In this document: piece after piece, positions 1 to 5,559 of the stretch
How positions within the stretch are numbered: position 1 is the first letter of the stretch
Layout of the letters: each line of letters begins with the position of its first letter
DNA from: an uncultured delta proteobacterium
GTDB lineage: Bacteria; UBA10199; GCA-002796325; 1-14-0-20-49-13
Direction of reading: 5' to 3'
Assembly: GCA_903868375.1 (NCBI GenBank)
Contig: CAIPVD010000070.1
Coordinates: 1-5,559 of the forward strand
Length of the DNA: 5,559 bases
Position numbers and translations under genes: made by a program
The notes under the pieces: model-generated
Seen by the model: only the letters and a program-made list of their open reading frames with translations
Told to the model about the DNA's origin: nothing
The model's database searches: none

Positions 1-3000
1 CCGGAGCGGATCAAGGAATGGTCGCACGGCGAAGTGAAAAAGCCGGAAACGATCAACTATCGCACGTTCAATCCGGAACGTGACGGCCTCTTCTGCGCGA
101 AGATATTCGGGCCCGTTAAGGACTACGAATGTAATTGCGGCAAATATAAAAGGATGAAGCACAGAGGCATCGTTTGCGAAAAGTGCGGTGTCGAGGTCAT
201 TCAATCCAAGGTTCGCCGCGAGAGAATGGGGCACATAACACTTGCTTCCCCTGTCGCGCACATCTGGTTCTTAAAGAGCTTGCCAAGTAGGTTGGGTTTG
301 CTGCTCGATATCACGCTCAAAGAGCTTGAAAGGGTCTTGTATTGCGAATCGTATGTCGTCACTAACCCGGTCTCAACCGATCTGGCAGAGGGCGAGATCT
401 TAACAGAAGATAAATATCAGAAGGCGCTAGAGAAGTACGGCCCCGTATTTAAGGTAGGCACGGGCGGCGAGGTCATAAGAGAAATGCTTAAGAAGATCGA
501 CCTTGAAGAGTCGATCAAGAAACTCCGCAAGGACCTGCATAAAACAGAGTCGGAGGCGACCCTCAAGAAACTTTCACGAAGGCTTAAACTGTCCGAAAAT
601 TTAAAAGAAGCCGGCAACCGCCCAGAATGGATGATGCTCGAAGTGGTGCCAGTGCTTCCGCCAGATCTAAGGCCGCTCGTTCCGCTCGACGGCGGGCGTT
701 TTGCAACATCAGATCTCAACGATCTTTACAGGCGCGTGATCAATAGAAATAACCGCCTTCGCAGGCTTATAGACCTTAACGCTCCGGATATCATCATCAG
801 GAACGAAAAGCGCATGCTGCAGGAATCTGTCGATGCGTTGTTCGATAACGGCCGCCGTGCAAGGCCTTTCACAGGACCATCTCGCAGGGCGCTTCGTTCG
901 CTTTCAGATATGCTTAAAGGAAAGCAGGGACGTTTCCGTCAGAACTTGCTTGGAAAGCGCGTCGATTATTCAGGCCGTTCAGTCATCGTTGTGGGCCCGG
1001 AACTTCGCTTGCATCAGTGCGGACTTCCAAAGAAAATGGCCTTGGAACTTTTCAAGCCGTTTATCTATCATAAATTAGAGGTTAAGGGTTTAGTCTCTAC
1101 GATCAAGAGCGCAAGACGCATGGTTGAAAAGGAAACCCCCGAAGTTTGGGATGCGTTGGAAGAGGTCATTAAGGAACATCCAGTAATGCTGAACCGCGCC
1201 CCAACTCTTCACAGATTAGGTATCCAGGCGTTCGAACCGGTGTTGATCGAAGGCAAGGCCATTCAATTACATCCGCTCGTTTGCACGGCGTTCAACGCCG
1301 ACTTCGACGGTGACCAAATGGCCGTTCACGTTCCGCTCTCCATAGATTCGCAGGTAGAAGCGCGCGTGCTTATGATGTCGACGAACAACATCCTCTCTCC
1401 TGCAAGCGGCAAGCCGATCATCGGCCCTACGCAGGATATGGTGCTAGGCCTTTATTGGATGACGAGAGAACGTCCGGGCGCAAAGGGCGAGGGAAAGATA
1501 TTCTCATCGCCAAACGAAATTTTAATAGCTTACGATGGAGGAGAGTTAGACCTTCAGGCAAAGATAAAAGTCAGGCTTCAGGGCAGCATTCAGGAAACGA
1601 CCGCCGGCCGCGTTCTATTATATGATATAGTTCCAAAGGTGTTAGATTTCCAAGAATATGTGAACAAGGTAATGGACAAGAAGGCGATCGCGAATTTGAT
1701 AGACCAGTGCTACCGCCTATGCGGAGACAAAGAAACGGTGCTGCTTGCCGATCACATTAGAACATTCGGTTACAAGTTCGCAACCCTTGCAGGTATCTCG
1801 GTTTGTATCGACGATATGAAGATCCCTGCAAAGAAGCAGGAACTTCTTGCTGCTGCATATAAAGAAGTAAGAGGCGTCGAAGACCAGTATGTCAACGGCC
1901 TCATTACCGCAGGCGAAAAATATAATAAGGTCGTCGATATCTGGGCAGGCACAACCGACCAGGTAGCAAACGAAATGATGAAAGAAATGAAAGCGGGAAG
2001 AACACCTGCAGAGGCAGGTTTCAACCCGATATTCGTTATGGCAGATTCAGGCGCCAGAGGCTCGGCGCAGCAGATGAGACAGTTGGCCGGTATGCGCGGA
2101 CTGATGGCGAAACCATCGGGCGAAATCATCGAAACGCCAATCACGGCGAACTTCCGCGAAGGCCTGAACGTGTTACAGTACTTCATTTCTACTCACGGTG
2201 CCAGAAAAGGTTTGGCAGATACGGCTTTGAAGACAGCCAACTCCGGTTATCTAACGCGCCGTTTGGTCGACGTCGTTCAGGATTACACGATCACCGAAGA
2301 AGATTGCGGAACGCTCGACGGAATGGTTGCCGTGCCGCTTGTTGAAGGTGGCGAAATTATCGAACAGTTAGGCGATCGTATCTTGGGACGTGTTGCATTG
2401 AAAGATGTGTTGGATCCGCTGAACGGCGAAACGCTGGTTCCGGCTGGCACTGAATTAGATGAAGAGAACGTTGCAAAGATCGACGAGGCGGGCATCGAAC
2501 GCGTTGAAATAAGATCGGTGCTTACATGTCAAACGAAGGTTGGCGTTTGTGCGAAGTGCTACGGACGTGACTTGGCTCGTGGGCGTGTGGCAAGTATCGG
2601 CGAAGCGGTAGGCGTCATAGCTGCACAGTCGATCGGTGAACCTGGAACGCAGCTGACCATGAGAACGTTCCACATCGGTGGTACGGCTTCAAGGCGCGCC
2701 GAACAGTCGGCACTTGAAACGCGCCACGAAGGTGTGGTCAAGTTTCACGGCGTTCATACGGTTGTGAACAGAGAAAAGAAACTCGTCGTGATGAACAGGA
2801 ACGGCGAAATTAGCGTAATAGACGAAAATGGGCGCGAACGTGAAAAGTACAGGCTTATTTACGGCGCGACATTACTCATAAAAGACGGCGAGAATGTTAA
2901 GGCAGGCCAGCTCCTCGCAGAGTGGGATCCTTATACAACGCCGATCCTGACTGAAGTCCCGGGCGTTATCAAGTTCGGCGACGTTGTTGAAGGTTCTTCG

Positions 3001-4053
3001 ATGATGGAACAGGTCGATGAAGTGACCGGCCTATCTCAAAAGGTCATTGCGACCTCGAAGGATCCGTCAAGCCGTCCACGTATCTCCATAAAAGATACCG
3101 ATGGCAAGACGATGAAGATCCCTAGCAGCGAACGCGAAGCCAGGTATCTGCTGCCGGTTGGCGCACATATCACAGTGCTTGAAGGCGACGCCGTGCAGGC
3201 AGGCGACGTTATCTCCAAGATCCCGCGCGAAACGACAAAGACGAAAGATATCACAGGCGGTCTTCCTCGCGTTGCTGAACTTTTCGAAGCACGCAAACCG
3301 AAAGAGTTCGCCGTTATTTCCGAGATCGACGGCGTTGTTTCGTTCGGTAAGGATTCAAAGGGCAAACGTAAGATCGTTATTACACCGCCGGTCGGAGGCG
3401 AAGTAGAATACCTTATTCCGCGCGGAAAACATATCACGGTTCACGAGGGCGACCACGTGAAGGCCGGCGAAGCGCTGATGGACGGTTCATCTAACCCTCA
3501 CGATATATTGGCGGTGCTTGGAGAAAAAGCGCTCGCAAAATATCTGGTCGATGAAATTCAGGAAGTTTACAGATTGCAGGGCGTTCGCTTGAACGATAAA
3601 CACATCGAAGTCATCGTTAGAAGAATGTTGCGCAACGTTCGTATTATCGATCAGGGCGACACAATGTTCTTAGTCGATGAGCAGGTGGAAAGAAATGCCT
3701 TCGACGACGCCAACGAAGCGGTCAAGAAAAAGGGTGGCAAGCCGGCAACGGCAGAAACAATACTTTTAGGTATCACAAAGGCGGCACTTTCGACGGATAG
3801 CTTCATATCGGCGGCCAGCTTCCAGGAAACGACAAAGGTCTTAACAGAGGCGGCATCCAGCGGAAAAGCCGACTATCTACACGGATTAAAAGAGAATGTT
3901 ATCATGGGCAGGCCGATCCCTGCAGGCACCGGTTTGCGCCGTTACCGTGACATTAAACCGCGGGTCCTTGAAGAAAAAGGTACAGAAATTACAGGCACAA
4001 CTCCAGATGCTACAGGGGCAGAAGTTAATGTAATGGGTGAAGCCAGGACTTAA
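1..4053 (+). CDS. rpoC: DNA-directed RNA polymerase subunit beta' (5'-truncated by window edge)
   Basis: Largest catalytic subunit of RNA polymerase, forming the clamp, half of the active-site cleft and the trigger loop. The frame is open from base 1 with 1350 codons visible before TAA. The GTG at 34 is an internal conserved valine (GEVKKPET), not the start; about 26 residues are missing compared with E. coli. In window residue numbers, the clamp zinc site is C44, C46, C59, C62. The catalytic NADFDGDQM lies at 432-440, with Mg-binding D434, D436, D438. The bridge helix starts near G721. The second zinc site is C769, C843, C850, C853. The trigger loop holds MRTFHIGG at 887-894, followed by an SI3-type insertion of roughly 180 residues ending near TKDITGGLP at about 1081. 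The offset from E. coli numbering is 26 at the active site and 45 at the second zinc site, so about 19 residues are absent between them. No frameshift or missing key residue is seen. rpoB is expected just upstream. Confidence 0.99.
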   Translation, partial: PERIKEWSHGEVKKPETINYRTFNPERDGLFCAKIFGPVKDYECNCGKYKRMKHRGIVCEKCGVEVIQSKVRRERMGHITLASPVAHIWFLKSLPSRLGLLLDITLKELERVLYCESYVVTNPVSTDLAEGEILTEDKYQKALEKYGPVFKVGTGGEVIREMLKKIDLEESIKKLRKDLHKTESEATLKKLSRRLKLSENLKEAGNRPEWMMLEVVPVLPPDLRPLVPLDGGRFATSDLNDLYRRVINRNNRLRRLIDLNAPDIIIRNEKRMLQESVDALFDNGRRARPFTGPSRRALRSLSDMLKGKQGRFRQNLLGKRVDYSGRSVIVVGPELRLHQCGLPKKMALELFKPFIYHKLEVKGLVSTIKSARRMVEKETPEVWDALEEVIKEHPVMLNRAPTLHRLGIQAFEPVLIEGKAIQLHPLVCTAFNADFDGDQMAVHVPLSIDSQVEARVLMMSTNNILSPASGKPIIGPTQDMVLGLYWMTRERPGAKGEGKIFSSPNEILIAYDGGELDLQAKIKVRLQGSIQETTAGRVLLYDIVPKVLDFQEYVNKVMDKKAIANLIDQCYRLCGDKETVLLADHIRTFGYKFATLAGISVCIDDMKIPAKKQELLAAAYKEVRGVEDQYVNGLITAGEKYNKVVDIWAGTTDQVANEMMKEMKAGRTPAEAGFNPIFVMADSGARGSAQQMRQLAGMRGLMAKPSGEIIETPITANFREGLNVLQYFISTHGARKGLADTALKTANSGYLTRRLVDVVQDYTITEEDCGTLDGMVAVPLVEGGEIIEQLGDRILGRVALKDVLDPLNGETLVPAGTELDEENVAKIDEAGIERVEIRSVLTCQTKVGVCAKCYGRDLARGRVASIGEAVGVIAAQSIGEPGTQLTMRTFHIGGTASRRAEQSALETRHEGVVKFHGVHTVVNREKKLVVMNRNGEISVIDENGREREKYRLIYGATLLIKDGENVKAGQLLAEWDPYTTPILTEVPGVIKFGDVVEGSSMMEQVDEVTGLSQKVIATSKDPSSRPRISIKDTDGKTMKIPSSEREARYLLPVGAHITVLEGDAVQAGDVISKIPRETTKTKDITGGLPRVAELFEARKPKEFAVISEIDGVVSFGKDSKGKRKIVITPPVGGEVEYLIPRGKHITVHEGDHVKAGEALMDGSSNPHDILAVLGEKALAKYLVDEIQEVYRLQGVRLNDKHIEVIVRRMLRNVRIIDQGDTMFLVDEQVERNAFDDANEAVKKKGGKPATAETILLGITKAALSTDSFISAASFQETTKVLTEAASSGKADYLHGLKENVIMGRPIPAGTGLRRYRDIKPRVLEEKGTEITGTTPDATGAEVNVMGEART

Positions 4054-4059
4054 AAAAAA

Positions 4060-4080
4060 CGTAAAAATAACATTTTTACG
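4060..4080. repeat. Perfect 9-bp inverted repeat just after rpoC; terminator-like on the - strand
   Basis: CGTAAAAAT, loop AAC, ATTTTTACG forms a perfect hairpin that begins 6 bases after the rpoC stop codon. Eight A residues (4052-4059) precede it on the + strand, starting inside the stop codon, and no T-run follows it. It is therefore a poor + strand terminator. Read on the - strand, the same stem is followed by eight T residues, the intrinsic terminator layout. The stem has only two G-C pairs, so its strength is doubtful. It could block antisense transcription into rpoC, or protect the rpoC mRNA 3' end. Confidence 0.5.
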
Positions 4081-4090
4081 ATGTAAGTTC

Positions 4091-4126
4091 TTGACATGTT
4101 TGGTCTGTTTTGTTAATTACCCCGCG
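4091..4126 (+). promoter_or_regulatory. Candidate str-operon promoter with GC-rich discriminator
   Basis: TTGACA at 4091-4096 matches the sigma-70 -35 consensus in full. An AT block at 4112-4119 (GTTAATTA) lies where a -10 is expected, but the best hexamer is unclear: GTTAAT matches four of six with a 15-base spacer, while TAATTA has the ideal 17-base spacer and matches two of six. The block is followed by CCCCGCGC (4120-4127), a GC-rich discriminator of the kind known at stringently controlled rRNA and ribosomal protein promoters. A start near 4124-4126 would give a leader of about 97-99 bases. Position between rpoC and rpsL fits a str-operon promoter. Stringent control is an inference. Confidence 0.5.
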
Positions 4127-4160
4127 CTTTAGAAGTGTAGCCTAAGTTGCATAGTAACCT

Positions 4161-4216
4161 AGGAACACAGGAACACAGGAACACAGGAACACAGGAACAC
4201 AGGAACATAGGAACTA
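4161..4216 (+). repeat. Seven-copy 8-bp tandem repeat (AGGAACAC) in the rpsL leader
   Basis: Five perfect copies of AGGAACAC (4161-4200) are followed by two variant copies, AGGAACAT (4201-4208) and AGGAACTA (4209-4216). The array ends 6 bases before the rpsL ATG. Every copy carries AGGA, a Shine-Dalgarno core, and the last one is the best SD candidate for rpsL. The array lies downstream of the candidate promoter, so copy number changes would alter leader length but not promoter spacing. The array contains no ATG, and an in-frame TAG at 4208-4210 separates it from rpsL, so it is not coding. Confidence 0.95.
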
Positions 4217-4222
4217 TTAAAT
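4209..4222 (+). promoter_or_regulatory. rpsL ribosome-binding site, formed by the last repeat copy
   Basis: AGGA at 4209-4212 is 10 bases from the ATG at 4223, acceptable for a partial SD at the 5' side of the AGGAGG consensus. No better SD lies nearer the start. Identical AGGA cores recur every 8 bases upstream, at distances too long for direct initiation at this ATG. Confidence 0.6.
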
Positions 4223-4594
4223 ATGCCGACGATGAATCAATTAGTGAATCAGGGAAGAAATAAAATCTCTTGGAGGCGTGCGGCTCCAGCCCTTGAGTCT
4301 TGCCCACAGAAGCGCGGCGTTTGTGTAAGAGTTTACACGACGACACCTAAGAAGCCGAACTCGGCCCTTAGAAAAGTCGCTCGTATCAGACTTACGAACG
4401 GGATAGAAGTGACTGGTTACATTCCAGGCGAAGGTCACAACCTTCAGGAACACTCGGTCGTTCTCGTAAGAGGCGGCCGTGTGAAAGATCTCCCTGGTGT
4501 TCGTTACCACATCGTACGTGGAACGCTCGATTCAATGGGCGTTGAAAAGAGAAAACAGAGTAGGTCAAAATACGGCGCAAAGAGGCCGAAATAA
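4223..4594 (+). CDS. rpsL: 30S ribosomal protein S12
   Basis: S12 sits at the decoding centre of the 30S subunit, where it contacts helices 18, 27 and 44 of 16S rRNA and influences decoding accuracy. The 123-residue product has the usual length (E. coli 124) and aligns without gaps from residue 1 to the C-terminal KRPK. Signature TTTPKKPNSALRK lies at 39-51 and GGRVKDLPGVRYH at 84-96. K43 and K88, the classical sites of streptomycin-resistance mutations, are both the wild-type lysine. D89, the RimO methylthiolation site in E. coli, is present. Residues 9-21 (including SWRRAA) differ from E. coli, as is usual for this variable N-terminal extension. The ATG start is supported by alignment, the SD at 4209 and an in-frame stop at 4208. 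It is the first gene of the str set, 18 bases before rpsG. Confidence 0.99.
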   Translation: MPTMNQLVNQGRNKISWRRAAPALESCPQKRGVCVRVYTTTPKKPNSALRKVARIRLTNGIEVTGYIPGEGHNLQEHSVVLVRGGRVKDLPGVRYHIVRGTLDSMGVEKRKQSRSKYGAKRPK

Positions 4595-4596
4595 AC

Positions 4597-4612
4597 AGAG
4601 GTAACGTTTTTT
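4597..4612 (+). promoter_or_regulatory. rpsG ribosome-binding site in a short rpsL-rpsG spacer
   Basis: AGAGGT at 4597-4602 lies 10 bases before the rpsG ATG at 4613, beginning 2 bases after the rpsL stop codon. The whole intercistronic spacer is 18 bases, which suggests co-transcription and possibly coupled translation. It is too short to hold the large structured S7-binding site found between these genes in E. coli. Confidence 0.75.
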
Positions 4613-5086
4613 ATGCCGAGAAGAAAAAGAGCATCATTAAAGAGAGACGTAATTGCCGATCCGAAATTCAGCGACAAGATCGTTGCAATGTTCATCAACC
4701 GTATCATGTACGGCGGCAAGAAGGCGGTAGCGGAAAAGATCGTTTATGGAGCGTTCGATATCATTCAGGAACAGAAGAAGGACGAGCCATTAAAGATATT
4801 CAAGCAGGCCTTGGAAAATATCAAGCCGCTTGTTGAAGTGAAATCGACCCGTGTCGGTGGCGCAAATTATCAGGTTCCAATGGAAGTCCGCCCCGACAGA
4901 AAACTCTCTCTTGGACTGCGCTGGCTCATTACGGCAGCGGCGGCAAGAGGCGAGAAGACGATGCAGCAACGCATTGCCGGTGAGATCGGCGAAGCCTTTG
5001 AAAATAAGGGTTCAGCCGTTAAGAAACGTGAAGACGTGCACAAGATGGCCGAAGCGAACAAGGCCTTTGCGCACTTTAGGTTCTAA
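4613..5086 (+). CDS. rpsG: 30S ribosomal protein S7
   Basis: S7 is a primary 16S rRNA binder that starts assembly of the 30S head and lines the E-site and mRNA exit. The 157-residue product has the standard family length. It begins MPRRK and shows the conserved N-terminal DPKF (16-19), the GGKK segment (34-37), the beta-hairpin region with VEVKS and RVGG (74-83) followed by YQVPMEVRP (86-94), and the C-terminal block AVKKREDVH through AFAHFRF. The start is fixed by the alignment and the AGAGGT SD. It lies 18 bases after rpsL and 195 bases before fusA, an unusually wide gap beside the tight rpsL-rpsG junction. In E. coli S7 is the autogenous repressor of this operon. Whether that holds here is unknown. 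Confidence 0.99.
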   Translation: MPRRKRASLKRDVIADPKFSDKIVAMFINRIMYGGKKAVAEKIVYGAFDIIQEQKKDEPLKIFKQALENIKPLVEVKSTRVGGANYQVPMEVRPDRKLSLGLRWLITAAAARGEKTMQQRIAGEIGEAFENKGSAVKKREDVHKMAEANKAFAHFRF

Positions 5087-5210
5087 AAAAACTGCTTGTC
5101 TTGTGCCACTCTTGGCTTACGCCGCCGATAGTGGTGAAAAGCGAGCGCCCGCGGTTGTTAATAGGTGCGGGAACATTTAGTTGGCGTTTAAATTAAAGAG
5201 GTACCTTGAA
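5087..5210 (+). other. Non-coding rpsG-fusA gap, candidate structured leader
   Basis: This part of the gap has no credible gene or tRNA. Possible short hairpins are CCACT (5106-5110) with AGTGG (5130-5134), enclosing GGC/GCC around a TTAC loop (5114-5123), and CCCGC (5148-5152) with GCGGG (5167-5171). AATTAAAG (5191-5198) can pair with CTTTAGTT (5223-5230) in the downstream terminator loop, with one G-U pair, and TTGGC (5181-5185) can pair with GCCAA (5216-5220) in the terminator's left arm. I found no convincing sigma-70 promoter here. All pairings were found by eye, so chance matches are possible. Confidence 0.35.
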
Positions 5211-5254
5211 GGCTGGCCAAAGCTTTAGTTAAGGGACTTTGACCAGCTTTTTTT
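5211..5254 (+). terminator. Rho-independent terminator or attenuator 27 bases before fusA
   Basis: GGCTGGCCAAAG (5211-5222) pairs with CTTTGACCAGC plus one T (5237-5248), a 12-position stem with one C-A mismatch (5217/5242) and one closing G-U. The loop is 14 bases (5223-5236), and seven T residues follow (5248-5254). This is a canonical intrinsic terminator on the + strand. It leaves only 27 bases before the fusA ATG, too few for a complete sigma-70 promoter plus leader. It may end the rpsL-rpsG transcript, reduce fusA relative to the ribosomal proteins, or act as a regulated attenuator. Confidence 0.85.
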
Positions 5255-5266
5255 GTATTCAAAAAA

Positions 5267-5281
5267 GGGAATTAAGGAATT
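5267..5281 (+). promoter_or_regulatory. fusA ribosome-binding site, non-ideal spacing
   Basis: Two purine-rich blocks precede the ATG at 5282: GGGA at 5267-5270 (11-base gap) and AAGGA at 5274-5278 (3-base gap). AAGGA is the better match but close to the start; the first is rather far. Either could serve. The terminator T-run ends at 5254, so the ribosome-binding site lies clear of the hairpin. Confidence 0.5.
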
Positions 5282-5559
5282 ATGGACCCGAAAGAAGCAC
5301 AAAAACTCCAGAAAATGCGCAATATCGGCATTATGGCCCATATTGATGCGGGTAAGACCACCGTGTCCGAACGCGTACTTTTCTATACCGGCAAGACCTA
5401 CAAGATCGGCGAAGTTCACGACGGCGCAGCCGTTATGGATTGGATGGAGCAGGAACAAGAACGTGGTATCACAATCACATCTGCCGCTACAACTTGCCAG
5501 TGGGATGGCCACCAGATCAATATTATCGACACCCCCGGGCACGTCGATTTCACGATCGA
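5282..5559 (+). CDS. fusA: Translation elongation factor G (3'-truncated by window edge)
   Basis: EF-G is the GTPase that drives tRNA-mRNA translocation on the ribosome and, with RRF, ribosome recycling. Ninety-two codons are visible of a protein normally near 690-700 residues. The G1 P-loop is AHIDAGKT (19-26). Switch I with the EF-G signature EQEQERGITITSAATT lies at 56-71 and includes the G2 threonine T64. The G3 motif DTPGH is at 83-87. The ATG at 5282 places 12 residues before RNIGI, normal for EF-G; a second in-frame ATG at 5315 (MRNIGI) lacks an SD and would leave an unusually short N-terminus. Residues after the P-loop read TTVSERVLFYTG, where E. coli has TTTTERILFYTG, a mild variation. 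Its place after rpsG supports the housekeeping EF-G, but a paralogue cannot be excluded from this fragment. Confidence 0.98.
   Translation, partial: MDPKEAQKLQKMRNIGIMAHIDAGKTTVSERVLFYTGKTYKIGEVHDGAAVMDWMEQEQERGITITSAATTCQWDGHQINIIDTPGHVDFTI

Noticed and set aside
34..36. GTG at 34 as the rpoC start
   Set aside because: The frame is open to base 1, and the upstream residues PERIKEWSHGE match the conserved RpoC N-terminal region, so this is an internal valine.
899..3240. An intein, insertion sequence or frameshift in rpoC
   Set aside because: The reading frame is continuous, and the extra segment after the trigger loop is the known SI3-type lineage insertion, not a mobile element.
4161..4216. 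The octamer array as a CRISPR array or a set of protein-binding iterons
   Set aside because: Units are 8 bp with no spacers, so it is not CRISPR. Iterons are usually longer and lie at origins; no replication gene or DnaA-box cluster is seen here.
4113..4346. Minus-strand ORF of 77 codons with a repeating FLCSCVP peptide
   Set aside because: It is the antisense reading of the AGGAACAC array plus the antisense of rpsL. An 8-base repeat is open in all frames unless the unit spells a stop, so the peptide periodicity is an artefact.
4851..5180. A + strand 109-codon ORF overlapping the rpsG end and the gap
   Set aside because: Most of it is an out-of-frame reading of rpsG, with no family resemblance and no convincing SD at its start.
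5155..5181. A fusA promoter from TTGTTA (5155-5160) and TTTAGT (5176-5181)
   Set aside because: Both hexamers match only four of six and the spacer is 15 bases. Such matches are common by chance, and it would still lie upstream of the terminator.
5225..5542. Minus-strand 105-codon ORF opposite fusA
   Set aside because: It is the antisense of clear EF-G coding sequence, with no recognisable domain.

Overview
The window is a slice of the bacterial rpoBC-str ribosomal region, with every gene on the + strand in the common order rpoC (beta' of RNA polymerase), rpsL (S12), rpsG (S7), fusA (EF-G). rpoC runs in from the left edge and lacks about 26 N-terminal residues by alignment from memory to E. 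coli. fusA runs off the right edge after 92 codons. The two ribosomal protein genes are complete.

The proteins point to a Gram-negative lineage. RpoC has a long SI3-type insertion in its trigger loop, both four-cysteine zinc sites, and sequence I associate with deltaproteobacteria-like or related uncultured groups. The species cannot be named from this window, and the lineage guess is from memory of family sequences.

Layout: 1-4053 rpoC; 4054-4222 a 169-base gap with a hairpin at the end of rpoC, a candidate str promoter with a consensus -35 and a GC-rich discriminator, and a seven-copy 8-bp tandem repeat ending 6 bases before the rpsL start; 4223-4594 rpsL; an 18-base spacer; 4613-5086 rpsG; a 195-base gap that ends in a strong intrinsic terminator only 27 bases before fusA; fusA from 5282. 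No gap exceeds 300 bases.

The genes form one functional set: transcription (beta'), small-subunit decoding centre (S12), small-subunit head assembly (S7) and translocation (EF-G). The coding parts are ordinary. The unusual signal is in the control regions: an SD-like octamer array fused to the rpsL ribosome-binding site, and a terminator placed so that fusA probably depends on read-through or attenuation. Neither amounts to a new gene system, but both are unusual for essential translation genes.
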